Source: DASQEH01 sp038237745 (GTDB taxonomy: Bacteria; Actinomycetota; Actinomycetes; Propionibacteriales; Nocardioidaceae). Taken from it: 64,000 bases of DNA. A program made the translations under genes and the position numbers. This document shows positions 27,356 through 35,614 of this stretch, piece by piece. A model generated the notes under the pieces. That model was not told where the DNA came from and ran no database searches. It saw only the letters and a list, made by a program, of their open reading frames with translations. Where the stretch lies: the NCBI GenBank assembly GCA_038237745.1, contig JBBRYJ010000001.1:434001-498000 (forward strand), in the 5' to 3' direction. Within the stretch, counting starts at the first letter, position 1, and the number at the start of each line of letters is the position of its first letter.

Positions 27356-27949
27356 GTGGATGCAGGCACCCGGCGGAGACTTGGTTCGAGCTTCGGCGAG
27401 GGCACGACGGCGTAGGCCGCCCATCGCCCGACATACCCGACCCAGGCTTCCAGATGGCTCGTCGGGGACGTCGCCCGCGACGTGCTCGACCTCGGAGCAG
27501 GAACCGGATCGCTTACGGCTGAGCTGGCCGCCATTGGCCACCGGGTCGTCGTCGCCGAGCCGAGCATGGCGATGCTCCAGGCTCTCGCATCGCGTGGCTC
27601 GTCGGTTCCCGCTGTAGCGTCGTCCGCCGAGGCGCTCCCCTTCGCCCCCGCCTGCTTCGACGCGGTGACAGTCGGAACGGCGTTCCACTGGGGCGACTGG
27701 GGCACCGACTCGGTCGCCTCCGTCGAGCGGTCGCCCGGCTTCGGGCCACTCGAAGCTGCTGACTTCCCCTTCGTACAGCGAATCGACCGCGGCGGGCTGG
27801 CCGGGCTCGCGGCCTCGCGGTCGTACGTCATCGGGCTGGACGAGGGGCGACGCCTCCGGCTGTTCGACGAGATCGGCCGCCTCTTCGACGAGGCGGCCGA
27901 GGGCAGTCCGACCCTCGACCTGCCCTACGTCGCCCGCTGCTGGCGATGC
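27356..27949 (+). pseudogene. decayed class I SAM methyltransferase (nonsense codon plus internal loss)
   Basis: Reading from the GTG at 27356 gives RRLGSSFGEGTTA, then TAG at 27413-27415, then AAHRPTYPTQASRWLVGDV and the SAM motif VLDLGAGTGSLT in the same frame. In this family the interrupted position is normally Tyr (TAC/TAT), so a single base change made the stop. After AFHWGDW the usual Arg/Pro-Gly-rich strand region is missing, and the sequence resumes at the C-terminal part (RSYVIGLDEGRR, LPYVARCWR). So about 40-60 codons also appear deleted. The start lies only 12 bases after menF. The distal reading frame alone would lack the N-terminal helix. Confidence 0.75.
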
Positions 27950-27977
27950 CGGGCCACGGGCACGGGCACGGCCACTT

Positions 27978-28023
<46 letters not shown>

Positions 28024-28073
28024 GGACAACGCTCAGCCCGTGAACGGAGCCCCTGAGCGGCCCGGTTCGGGGG

Positions 28074-29012
28074 TCAGAGGGTGTCTGGTCGGGGGGAGGG
28101 GGAGGTGGGTCCGTCCACCCACGTCATCGGGTCTCCCCAGCCGAGCTCCTTGATCCCGGCCTCGTCGAGCGCCCCCGCGACGAGGGTTCGGCGGTACGCC
28201 GCGAAGGTCAGGACGTGGGCGATCATGCCGCCGTAGGTGAACACCTCGGCCGGGTCACACAAGGCGTCGACGAACGTCTCGTCGAGCCTCCCCTGCTCGG
28301 CCACCTCGTTGACCTGGCCGACGAAGACGGGCGACACCTCCGCGAGCCGGGCCCGCATCGACGAGATGCCTTCGTGGTTCTCCTTCTCCCAGTCGTAGTC
28401 GCGCAGGGCGATCGCACAGTTCCACATGTCCATCTGTCCGACCAGGCGTGAGAGCAGTGAGCGCATGGTCTGCGGCTCGTCCTCGATCCCCGTCCCCGTG
28501 GGCGTGTCGAGCTGCTCGTCCGACAGTGTCGACGCCCGGTCGACCATCTCGCCGACCATCCAGACGTGGTGCTCGACCATCTTGACGATGAGGTCCACTG
28601 AGGTCACCTTCGTTCGTGCGGGCAGCCGGAGGCCGCCGGGTGGGTGGAAGTGCACACCGTTGGGAGTGTCGAGCTGGATGCGCCCGGGCGCCGAGCGCCA
28701 CGACGACGGCACATACCCGTACGCCCGTCGGAACGCCCGGGTGAACGCCTCGTTGGAGGAGTAACCGGCCTCGACGGCGATGTCGAGCACGCCGAGGTCG
28801 CTGGTCACCAGGCGGTACGCCGAGCGCTCGAGCAGCACCCGGCGGCGGAACCTGGCCGGCGTCTCCCCCGCCGTCGCCAGCACGACCCGGTCGAAGTGGT
28901 AGCGCGAGAGGTATGCCCGCGCGGCCAGGTCCTCCCCACGCGCCTCGTGGTCGTCGAGATGTTGCGCCAGGGTGTCGACGAAGTGGGTGAACGTGTCGCT
29001 CCCTGAACTCAT
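28074..29012 (-). CDS. AraC-type regulator fused to a DinB-like domain
   Basis: 312 residues. Residues about 1-105 are an AraC/XylS DNA-binding domain with two helix-turn-helix units (YLSRYHFDRVV and VAEAGYSSNEAFTRAFRRAYG-like sequence). The rest resembles the DinB/YfiT four-helix fold, with metal-type His residues (VKMVEHHVWMVGEMVDRA) and a second His in MIAHVLTFAAYRR. This fusion is seen in actinobacteria, where it is thought to sense small molecules, but the ligand is not known. The ATG at 29012 has GAGGCGG upstream; longer starts are less likely. Confidence 0.8.
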   Translation of the reverse strand: MSSGSDTFTHFVDTLAQHLDDHEARGEDLAARAYLSRYHFDRVVLATAGETPARFRRRVLLERSAYRLVTSDLGVLDIAVEAGYSSNEAFTRAFRRAYGYVPSSWRSAPGRIQLDTPNGVHFHPPGGLRLPARTKVTSVDLIVKMVEHHVWMVGEMVDRASTLSDEQLDTPTGTGIEDEPQTMRSLLSRLVGQMDMWNCAIALRDYDWEKENHEGISSMRARLAEVSPVFVGQVNEVAEQGRLDETFVDALCDPAEVFTYGGMIAHVLTFAAYRRTLVAGALDEAGIKELGWGDPMTWVDGPTSPSPRPDTL

Positions 29013-29129
29013 GAGATCCGCCTCATGAGCCTGAGTCTTCCCCCTACCGGCTCTTCGCCGCTTGATCGAGGTTGCTGTCCGTGCGCTCCCGGCCACCTAC
29101 CGAGCACCGGTACCTCCTTCTCGGTGGCC

Positions 29130-30767
29130 TCATCCGGCTGGCGGGGAGAGTGCGCGGACGCGCTCCTCGAGGCGTCGCCGCTGTCCGCGGTCGATGGGCA
29201 CCTCGATGACGCGGATTCCTCTAGCCTCGACGCCGAGCGCGGCGCGAAGGCCTGCCGCGTCGACGACTCGCTCGTACGGCGTGCCGGTCGCAGTGCACCA
29301 GCCCTCGATGGAGACACCGTGCGGGGTACCGAAGACGCGTTCGAACGCTCCGGAGAAGGCCGGCGCACCCTGCTCCAGGGTCGAGAAGATGGCCCCCCCG
29401 TCGTCGTTGGCCAACACGACCGAGAGATCCGGACGCGGCTCGTCGGGACCGAGTACGAGGGCGTTCGCGTCGTGCAGGAACGTCAGGTCCCCCATATAGG
29501 CGAGCGCCCGCGACGAGCCGCGGGCGAGTGCCGCCCCGATGGCGGTCGACAGCGTCCCGTCGATACCTGCCAGACCGCGGTTGGCGATCACCAGCCGGCG
29601 CTGCCCGACCCGGTACGGCGCCGCCATCAGGTCGAGGTCGCGGACGGGCTGCGACGACCCGACCATGAGCAGAGCGCCGGGGACTACCGCGTCGGCGACC
29701 TCCGCCGCCGCTCGCAGCGGAAGGCCCCCTTCGTCGGCTGCGACGTCGTCTACAGCCTGGCTGAGCCGCAGGTCGGCCGCCCGCCACCGGTCAATCCACC
29801 GGTCGTCGACAGCCGAGGCGACCACCGGTACCGAGTCGACATGGCGGGCGACACGTCCGGGGTCTGTGCACACCCCGGCGGCGGTCCGGACGGAGACCAC
29901 CTCGATGTCGGACCTGGAGATGAGCCGCGTCACGGATCGCGACAAGGTGGGGTGGCCGGTCACCACCACCCGCTCGACCAGGGCACCCAGCTCTCCGGCG
30001 AGGAGCAACCGGTAGGTGCGGAGGGCGTGCGTTCCCGTTCGCGCCCCAGAGGTGGGTTCTGCCAGCAGCGGCCAGTTGGCCTCCTGAGCCAGGATCCGGG
30101 CGGCCGGGCCGGCGTCGTCACCCGCCACGACGACTGTGCGGGGCCCGGCCTCGAGGCGGACCGACCCGTCCGGCTGCGCCAGCTGCGGGCGTCTGTACGA
30201 GTCGCCGGCCTCGCCGGCTGAGGGCGGTGTGGCGGGCTCAGGCGAGCCAGTTCCCTCGCTGGGCAGGAGCGGGTCGTCGAACTGGAGGTTGACCTGGAAC
30301 GGCCCGCTCCGGTGTACCGCACGCGCGACCGCCTCGACGGCAGCGGCGCAGTCTCCCGGGGCGATGTCCGCCCATGGCACGCGGTCGCCGAAGATGCCGG
30401 CCTGCTCGGTGGTCTGGTTCGCTCCGGTATTCCGCAGAGCGGCCGGCCGGTCGGCCGACAGCACGAGCAGGCGCTCGCCCACGTGGCTGGCCTCCAGCAC
30501 GGCCGGGTGCAGGTTCGCCACCGCCGTCCCGGACGTGGTCACCACGGCGACCGGCCGACGCGACCCCTTGGCGAGCCCGAGAGCCAAGAAGCCTGCGGTC
30601 CGCTCGTCAATGCGCACGTGGAGGCGCAGGTGTGACTCGGCGTCGGCTCGGTGAAGGACCAGCGCCAGCGCCGTCGAGCGGGAGCCCGGCGTGAGCACCA
30701 CTTCGGTCACGCCGACCCGAAGTAGGGCCGATACCACCGATGCAGCGAGTGCCGTCGACTCGGTCAC
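29130..30767 (-). CDS. menD: SEPHCHC synthase (menaquinone pathway)
   Basis: ThDP-dependent 2-succinyl-5-enolpyruvyl-6-hydroxy-3-cyclohexene-1-carboxylate synthase, joining isochorismate and 2-oxoglutarate. Motifs are LTPGSRSTALALVLH, the ThDP half MGDLTFLHDANAL and NDDGGAIFSTLEQG. The GTG at 30767 overlaps the menC stop (GTGA), giving 545 residues. The open frame upstream to 30965 is menC shadow. It is the last gene of menE-menC-menD. Confidence 0.94.
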   Translation of the reverse strand: MTESTALAASVVSALLRVGVTEVVLTPGSRSTALALVLHRADAESHLRLHVRIDERTAGFLALGLAKGSRRPVAVVTTSGTAVANLHPAVLEASHVGERLLVLSADRPAALRNTGANQTTEQAGIFGDRVPWADIAPGDCAAAVEAVARAVHRSGPFQVNLQFDDPLLPSEGTGSPEPATPPSAGEAGDSYRRPQLAQPDGSVRLEAGPRTVVVAGDDAGPAARILAQEANWPLLAEPTSGARTGTHALRTYRLLLAGELGALVERVVVTGHPTLSRSVTRLISRSDIEVVSVRTAAGVCTDPGRVARHVDSVPVVASAVDDRWIDRWRAADLRLSQAVDDVAADEGGLPLRAAAEVADAVVPGALLMVGSSQPVRDLDLMAAPYRVGQRRLVIANRGLAGIDGTLSTAIGAALARGSSRALAYMGDLTFLHDANALVLGPDEPRPDLSVVLANDDGGAIFSTLEQGAPAFSGAFERVFGTPHGVSIEGWCTATGTPYERVVDAAGLRAALGVEARGIRVIEVPIDRGQRRRLEERVRALSPPAG

Positions 30768-31768
30768 AGCCGCCGCTCCGTGAGCAGCGCCGCGCACCGC
30801 GCCAGCCGGCCGAGCCAGCTCCTCACCGTGGCGTCGCCTGGAGCTGCCCGCTCCAGGAGGTCGTCGTCCGGTAGTACCCGGCGCGGCGTCATCACGCCGC
30901 CCTCGGCGACCAGAGGGCTGTTGGTGACGTCGTACGTCAGCATCGACGTCGTCGCGAGCCCGCATGCGTACGGCAGGCTCGGAAGTGCGGCCGCGAGCGC
31001 GAGCCCGGACGCGATACCCACCGACGACTCCAGCGCGCTGGACACCACCACCGGCAGCCCGATCGTTTCGGCCAGCCGGAGGCAGGACCGTACTCCGCCG
31101 AGCGGCTGAACCTTCAGCACGGCGATGTCGGCCGCTTCGGACAGCTTGACCCGCATCGGGTCCGTCGAGCGGCGGATCGACTCGTCCGCGGCGATCGGCA
31201 CGCTGACGCGGCGCCTCACCTCGGCGAGCTCTTGCACGGACGCCACCGGCTGCTCGACGTACTCGAGGTCGAACGAGCTGAGCTCGGCGACGGCGTCGAC
31301 TGCGCGGGTGACGGACCAGGCGCCGTTGGCATCCACCCGCACCCGACCGGTGGGGCCGATGGCATCTCGCACTGCCGAGACTCTCGCCACGTCGTCGTCG
31401 AGCGACTGGCCCGGTTCGGCAACCTTCACCTTCGCCGTCCGACAGCCGTGCCCGGCGAGCACCATCGCGGCGGCCTGTACGGGGTCGACAGCCGGCACCG
31501 TGCAGTTGACGGGCACCAAGCGTCGTACCTGCGGGGGGAGGGGCTCGTCGGCCGCCTCCAGGGCAGTCGCGAGCCAGGACGCCGACTCCTCGTCGTCGTA
31601 CTCGGCGAAGGGGCTGAACTCGCCCACACCGGCCGCACCCCAGATCAGCACGCCCTCGCGTCGCTCTATCCCACGGAAGCGGACTCTCATCGGGAGCCTG
31701 AAGACCTCGACCCTCCTACCGAGCAGGCGGTCCGGCCAGGCCGGGACCGACTGCGGAGGCGATGTCAC
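30764..31768 (-). CDS. menC: o-succinylbenzoate synthase
   Basis: Enolase-superfamily dehydratase (334 residues) acting after MenD and MenH. The catalytic Lys pair is in TAKVKVAEPGQ and VLKVQPLGG. The metal ligands are in VDANGAW, EQPV and ADESIRR. The GTG start lies 6 bases after a TAGGCT box, so it may also be transcribed on its own without a leader. Coupled to menD by GTGA. Confidence 0.93.
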   Translation of the reverse strand: MTSPPQSVPAWPDRLLGRRVEVFRLPMRVRFRGIERREGVLIWGAAGVGEFSPFAEYDDEESASWLATALEAADEPLPPQVRRLVPVNCTVPAVDPVQAAAMVLAGHGCRTAKVKVAEPGQSLDDDVARVSAVRDAIGPTGRVRVDANGAWSVTRAVDAVAELSSFDLEYVEQPVASVQELAEVRRRVSVPIAADESIRRSTDPMRVKLSEAADIAVLKVQPLGGVRSCLRLAETIGLPVVVSSALESSVGIASGLALAAALPSLPYACGLATTSMLTYDVTNSPLVAEGGVMTPRRVLPDDDLLERAAPGDATVRSWLGRLARCAALLTERRL

Positions 31769-31774
31769 CTGGTC

Positions 31775-31780
31775 AGCCTA
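31775..31780 (-). promoter_or_regulatory. -10 box of menC overlapping the menE stop codon
   Basis: On the minus strand TAGGCT begins with the TAG stop of menE and ends 6 bases before the menC GTG. This would give a leaderless menCD transcript. Confidence 0.45.
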
Positions 31781-32851
31781 CGGAGAAGGGCGGGAACTAC
31801 CCGGTGCCGGAGGCCCGAACGACGCGAGCGCCAGGCGGTCGATCTTTCCCGACTCGAGAAGCGGCAGGTGCTCGGCGACCACCAGCCGCTTCGGTGCCCA
31901 GCTGCGAGGGTGGGTGGCTGACACGAAGTCGCGGACCTCGGCCAGGTCCGGCGGCCGAGTGCCGGCTGCGGCCACCACGTGCGCGACGAGCCTGCTGCCC
32001 CACTCTGCGTCCGGCTGCGCGACGACGACGCACTGCGCCACGGACGCCATCTCGGTGATGCTGCGCTCCACCGCCGTGAGCGAGACGCTGACTCCGCCGG
32101 ACATCACCACGTCATCGGCGCGGCCGAGCACCTCGAGGCGGCCGTTCGCGTCGAAGCTGCCGAGATCTGAGGTGCGGAACCAGTGTTCCTCCATAACCTC
32201 TGCCGTCCGCTCGGGGTCGCCGATGTACCCGTCGAAGAGCATGGGGCCGGCCACCCGGATGCGACCGTCCTCGCCTACGTCGACGCGCACACCGTCGAGT
32301 GGCCAGCCGTCGTAGACACAACCGCCGGAGGTCTCGGTCATGCCGTATGTCGTCGTGACCGCCACTTCTCGACCGCGTGCCGCCCTCACCAGTTCGGGGT
32401 CTGCCGCGGCCCCTCCGACGAGCACGGCGTCGTACCGGCGCAGCGCCTCCCGCTGGGTCGGCTCTGCCATCCACCGGTGAAGCTGGGTGGGGACGACCGC
32501 CAGGTAGCGCAGGTCGGTGGAGAGGGCACCGGTCGCCGTTGCCAGGTCTTTGTGCTCGGACAACACGACAGGTGACAGGCCCGCGAGAAACGACCGCACG
32601 ATGACCTGGAGCCCGGCGACGTGGTGGGCCGGGAGGGCGAGCACCCAGCCGCCGGGGCCGCCGAGCCGTGCCAGCGTCGATACCGCCGACCATCGCAGCG
32701 CGGACCCTGAGAGCGCCACCTGTTTGGCTTCTCCTGTCGAGCCGGACGTGCGCACGACGAGTGGCTCGGGATGACCGTCAACCAGCCAGCCGGTGACCTG
32801 TCGCTCGACTTCGCGAGGCGCCCCCGCCAGCGGCCGTGACAGCGCGGACAT
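31778..32851 (-). CDS. menE: o-succinylbenzoate-CoA ligase
   Basis: Adenylate-forming ligase (357 residues) that activates o-succinylbenzoate. It has the phosphate-binding loop TSGSTGEAKQ, the motif TTYGMTETSGG and the C-terminal LLESGKIDRL with the catalytic Lys. It is shorter than E. coli MenE at the N-terminus, as is common in actinobacteria. The stop TAG lies inside the menC -10 box. Confidence 0.92.
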   Translation of the reverse strand: MSALSRPLAGAPREVERQVTGWLVDGHPEPLVVRTSGSTGEAKQVALSGSALRWSAVSTLARLGGPGGWVLALPAHHVAGLQVIVRSFLAGLSPVVLSEHKDLATATGALSTDLRYLAVVPTQLHRWMAEPTQREALRRYDAVLVGGAAADPELVRAARGREVAVTTTYGMTETSGGCVYDGWPLDGVRVDVGEDGRIRVAGPMLFDGYIGDPERTAEVMEEHWFRTSDLGSFDANGRLEVLGRADDVVMSGGVSVSLTAVERSITEMASVAQCVVVAQPDAEWGSRLVAHVVAAAGTRPPDLAEVRDFVSATHPRSWAPKRLVVAEHLPLLESGKIDRLALASFGPPAPGSSRPSP

Positions 32852-32857
32852 CTGTCC

Positions 32858-32863
32858 ACCCTA
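32858..32863 (-). promoter_or_regulatory. -10 box of menE (leaderless)
   Basis: On the minus strand TAGGGT sits 6 bases before the menE ATG. There is no Shine-Dalgarno sequence. Confidence 0.45.
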
Positions 32864-32951
32864 GGTCGAGCCCTCGGCATCCGGAGGTCACCGACGCGCT
32901 CGGGGACGAGGCGACGTGTGAGGCGACGGACGGCTGCGAGACTTACTGACC

Positions 32952-33830
32952 ATGGCCACCACCTCCGAATGGATCGAGGGAGCCCGGCCCCGTACGCTGC
33001 CCGCGGCCGTCGCTCCCGTGGTCGCGGGCAGCGGGGTGGCGATCGCCGCGCACTCGGCCGTGTGGTGGAAAGCGACTCTCGCTCTTGTGGTGGCCCTTGC
33101 CCTGCAGGTGGCCGTCAACTACGCCAACGACTACTCCGACGGTATCCGCGGCACCGACGCCGAACGGGTCGGACCGCTTCGCCTCGTCGGCTCCGGCGTC
33201 GCGAGCGCGGACCGCGTCAAGGCGGCCGCCTTCGCAAGCTTCGGGGTCGCCGCCGCGGCAGGCTTGGTCCTCGCCGCGACCACGGCCTGGTGGCTGGTCG
33301 TCGTCGGGGCCGTCTGCATGCTCGCTGCCTGGTTCTACACCGGAGGCTCGACCCCCTATGGGTACCACGGCTTGGGTGAGGCCGGGGTCTTCGTGTTCTT
33401 CGGACTCGTCGCCGTGGTGGGTACGACGTACGTCCAGACCGAGGAGGTCACCGCCGCGGCCGTCTTGGCGGGGTGCGGCGTCGGCGCCCTTGCCTGCGCG
33501 ATCCTGGTGGCGAACAACTTGCGGGACATCCCGACCGACGCCGAGGTCGGCAAGCGGACGCTGGCCGTCGTCATCGGCGACCGAGCCACGCGAGTGCTGT
33601 TCACTGCACTGCACCTCATAGCCGCCGGCTTCGCCGTGCTCGTCGCGTCGCAGGTGAGCTGGTGGGCGCTGCTCGCGCTCGGGTCGCTGCCGCTGTCGTG
33701 GCGAGCCGTGCGCGTCGTACGCCGCTCCACCGGTAGGGCTCTCGTCCCGGCTCTCAGAGACACCGGCCTGGCTGAGCTCGTCTACGCGGTGGGTCTGCTC
33801 GCCGGACTGGCGATCGGTACCCATGGGTGA
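32952..33830 (+). CDS. menA: 1,4-dihydroxy-2-naphthoate polyprenyltransferase
   Basis: UbiA-superfamily membrane prenyltransferase (292 residues, about nine helices) that attaches the polyprenyl chain to dihydroxynaphthoate. The first Asp motif is NYANDYSDGIRGTD, followed by RLVGSG. The second is NNLRDIPTDAEVGKRTLAV. The N-terminus IEGARPRTLPAAVAPV is typical of MenA. It is divergent from menE across about 100 bases and converges on the DUF4229 gene. Confidence 0.94.
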   Translation: MATTSEWIEGARPRTLPAAVAPVVAGSGVAIAAHSAVWWKATLALVVALALQVAVNYANDYSDGIRGTDAERVGPLRLVGSGVASADRVKAAAFASFGVAAAAGLVLAATTAWWLVVVGAVCMLAAWFYTGGSTPYGYHGLGEAGVFVFFGLVAVVGTTYVQTEEVTAAAVLAGCGVGALACAILVANNLRDIPTDAEVGKRTLAVVIGDRATRVLFTALHLIAAGFAVLVASQVSWWALLALGSLPLSWRAVRVVRRSTGRALVPALRDTGLAELVYAVGLLAGLAIGTHG

Positions 33831-33856
33831 ACGCTGTCGCTTCTGACATGGCTCAC

Positions 33857-33881
33857 CGCCGCCGGGCGGGACCGGCCGGCG
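33857..33881. terminator. GC-rich hairpin between convergent genes
   Basis: CGCCG and CCGG pair with CCGG and CGGCG around a 6-base loop with one bulged base. It lies between the ends of menA and the DUF4229 gene and could stop transcription from both sides. Confidence 0.4.
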
Positions 33882-33904
33882 ACCAGGGGCAGCGGTGCTC
33901 CCCG

Positions 33905-34177
33905 TCAGCCGTCGTCGACGTCCTCGGCGCGTCTGCGCGCATCGAACGCGGCCTTCGCCCGGTCGGCCCGGGCAGCGACGTGAGCGGCGAAGCGGTCACG
34001 AAGAGGCGTCAGGAGCTTGAGCGCAAGCACTGACGAGACGACGAGGGCCAGCATCGCCGTCGACAGCGCGTTCAACGAGTCCCACGTCACCCACCACCCG
34101 ATGACGAGCCAGATCGCCGCGTAGCAGGCGACGAACAGACCCGCCCGGGCCAAGGTGTAGAGGATGAAGCTCCTCAT
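33905..34177 (-). CDS. small DUF4229-type membrane protein
   Basis: 90 residues from the ATG at 34177, with AGGAGG 6 bases upstream. There are two membrane helices (about residues 5-30 and 38-60), then a basic, Ala/Arg-rich cytoplasmic tail ending in acidic residues. It matches the DUF4229 pattern seen beside men/ccs genes in actinobacteria. The function is unknown. The longer frame to 34360 overlaps the PLP enzyme and is not supported. Confidence 0.78.
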   Translation of the reverse strand: MRSFILYTLARAGLFVACYAAIWLVIGWWVTWDSLNALSTAMLALVVSSVLALKLLTPLRDRFAAHVAARADRAKAAFDARRRAEDVDDG

Positions 34178-34226
34178 CGAGGCCCTCCTGGCCGAGCCGC
34201 GGCGAACCGTGAGCCGCCAGCGTAGG

Positions 34227-35192
34227 TCAGCCGGCCAGGACGTCCCGCAAGAGGTCGGGTGAGACGTTGCCGCCCGACACCACAGCCACCGTCGGCCCGG
34301 TTGCGACGACGTCGGGGCGGGTGAGGTACCCGGCGACGGCGACGGCTCCGCTCGGCTCACACACCAGGCGGGCGTCGAGCAGCACCGACCTCATCGCCGA
34401 GCGGATGTCGACCTCGCTCACGGTGACCACATAGTCGACGAGTGCCGTGATGTGCCGCCAGTTGAGCTCTCCGACCGACGTCGTACGCAGCCCGTCGGCG
34501 ATCGTGCGACCGGTCAGCGCCGTGTCCCAGCTGACCCGTTCGCCGCGCGCGAAGCCCTCGGCGAGGTCGCCGGCGAGCTCCGGCTCGACACCCACGACCC
34601 GGACCGGGGACGGGGCTGACGCGAGCGCGGCGGCTATACCGCTCAGCAGGCCCCCTCCGCTCACGGGGATCAGCACAGTGGCAACGTCAGGGAGGTCCTG
34701 GAGGATCTCGAGCCCGACGGTGCCCTGCCCCGCGACGACGGCCGGGTCGTCGTAGGGAGGCACGAAGACGGCTCCCGTCTCGGCCTGGATCTCCTGCACG
34801 GCTGCGGCCCGCTCCGACATGTCCACGAGGATGACGGTGGCTCCCTGCGCCTCGGTCGCCAGTCGCTTGACCTCAGCGGCCTGGCTCGGCATCACGATCG
34901 TCGCCCGGATGCCGGCTGCTGCGGCAGCCCTGGCGAGCGCCTGCCCATGATTCCCGGAAGAGTGGGTCACGACTCCCCGCGCTCGCTCGTCGGCGTCGAG
35001 GAGGGACACGGCGTTGAGCGCCCCGCGGAGCTTGAACGACCCGCCCGGCTGGAGGCACTCCGCCTTGAGGAATAGCGGCGCGTCGGGCCGGCCGAGCGAG
35101 GTAGGGACCAACGGGGTCCGGTAGGTCGAGCCCGTGAGCCGGGCGGCGGCCGCCTCGATGTCGGCTCGGGTTACGAGCCCGTCAATCTCCAT
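34227..35192 (-). CDS. PLP-dependent threonine/serine dehydratase-type enzyme
   Basis: Fold-type II PLP enzyme (321 residues). The Schiff-base lysine is in GGSFKLRGALNA, the substrate loop is SSGNHGQALA, and the phosphate-binding Gly-rich loop is PVSGGGLLSGIA. Sequence resembles catabolic threonine dehydratase and serine racemase; there is no ACT regulatory domain, so the biosynthetic IlvA form is less likely. A TATCGT -10 box lies 7 bases before the ATG. Confidence 0.87.
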   Translation of the reverse strand: MEIDGLVTRADIEAAAARLTGSTYRTPLVPTSLGRPDAPLFLKAECLQPGGSFKLRGALNAVSLLDADERARGVVTHSSGNHGQALARAAAAAGIRATIVMPSQAAEVKRLATEAQGATVILVDMSERAAAVQEIQAETGAVFVPPYDDPAVVAGQGTVGLEILQDLPDVATVLIPVSGGGLLSGIAAALASAPSPVRVVGVEPELAGDLAEGFARGERVSWDTALTGRTIADGLRTTSVGELNWRHITALVDYVVTVSEVDIRSAMRSVLLDARLVCEPSGAVAVAGYLTRPDVVATGPTVAVVSGGNVSPDLLRDVLAG

Positions 35193-35199
35193 GGCCTCG

Positions 35200-35205
35200 A
35201 CGATA
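35200..35205 (-). promoter_or_regulatory. -10 box of the dehydratase gene (leaderless)
   Basis: On the minus strand TATCGT ends 7 bases before the ATG at 35192. Confidence 0.4.
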
Positions 35206-35248
35206 CGAGAGAAGTGGGCAACGCCCCGCGCCGACTTGTGGGCCGGAT

Positions 35249-35254
35249 TACCCT
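35249..35254 (+). promoter_or_regulatory. -10 box of the leader ORF/PLDc_N gene
   Basis: TACCCT ends 6 bases before the ATG at 35261, predicting a transcript that begins at the leader start codon. Confidence 0.4.
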
Positions 35255-35260
35255 AGGGGC

Positions 35261-35290
35261 ATGCACGGACTCGAGGACTGCGCGCCATGA
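35261..35290 (+). CDS. 9-codon leader peptide coupled to the next gene
   Basis: Reads MHGLEDCAP and stops at TGA 35288-35290, sharing ATGA with the start of the next gene. Its ATG sits at the predicted transcription start. It is best seen as a translated leader that delivers ribosomes to the following gene, though a peptide this short could also arise by chance. Confidence 0.4.
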   Translation: MHGLEDCAP

Positions 35291-35577
35291 GGTATCTGCC
35301 CATGATCCTGCTTGTCGTGCTGGCGATCTACTGCTGGGTCGAGATCGTCCTGTCCGACCCTCGCCAGGTCCGTCAGCTGTCGCGTGGCCTGTGGGCGCTC
35401 ATCGTGCTCGCCCCACTCGTCGGGCCGCTCGCTTGGCTCGCGACCGGCCGACCCAACGGCACCGAGGTACGTCAGCCGACTCCCAAACCCCGCCCCCGGA
35501 TGGTGGCGCCCGACGACGACCCCGACTTCCTTCGCAGCCTCAAGCGCCCTCCGAAGCCGCCTGAGGGTCTCGCCTGA
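35287..35577 (+). CDS. small membrane protein with PLDc_N-type domain
   Basis: 96 residues. Two membrane helices (about residues 4-22 and 36-54) with the pattern LAIYCWVEIVLSDPRQVRQL and LIVLAPLVGPLAWLATGRP, as in the phospholipase D-nuclease N-terminal (PLDc_N) family. The cytoplasmic tail is Pro- and Asp-rich. These small proteins are not enzymes by themselves. The start overlaps the leader ORF stop. Confidence 0.8.
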   Translation: MRYLPMILLVVLAIYCWVEIVLSDPRQVRQLSRGLWALIVLAPLVGPLAWLATGRPNGTEVRQPTPKPRPRMVAPDDDPDFLRSLKRPPKPPEGLA

Positions 35578-35579
35578 CA

Positions 35580-35608
35580 CACCGGTGGCGAGGCACTCGC
35601 CATCGGTG
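35580..35608. terminator. bidirectional terminator hairpin
   Basis: CACCGGTGGCGAG and CTCGCCATCGGTG pair over 13 positions with one mismatch and a 3-base loop. It sits between the stops of the PLDc_N gene (+) and ccsB (-). Confidence 0.65.
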
Positions 35609-35614
35609 GGCGGG

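Noticed and set aside
29130..30965. Longer start for menD
   Set aside because: The extra 66 codons lie inside menC, and the GTGA coupling at 30767 defines the start.
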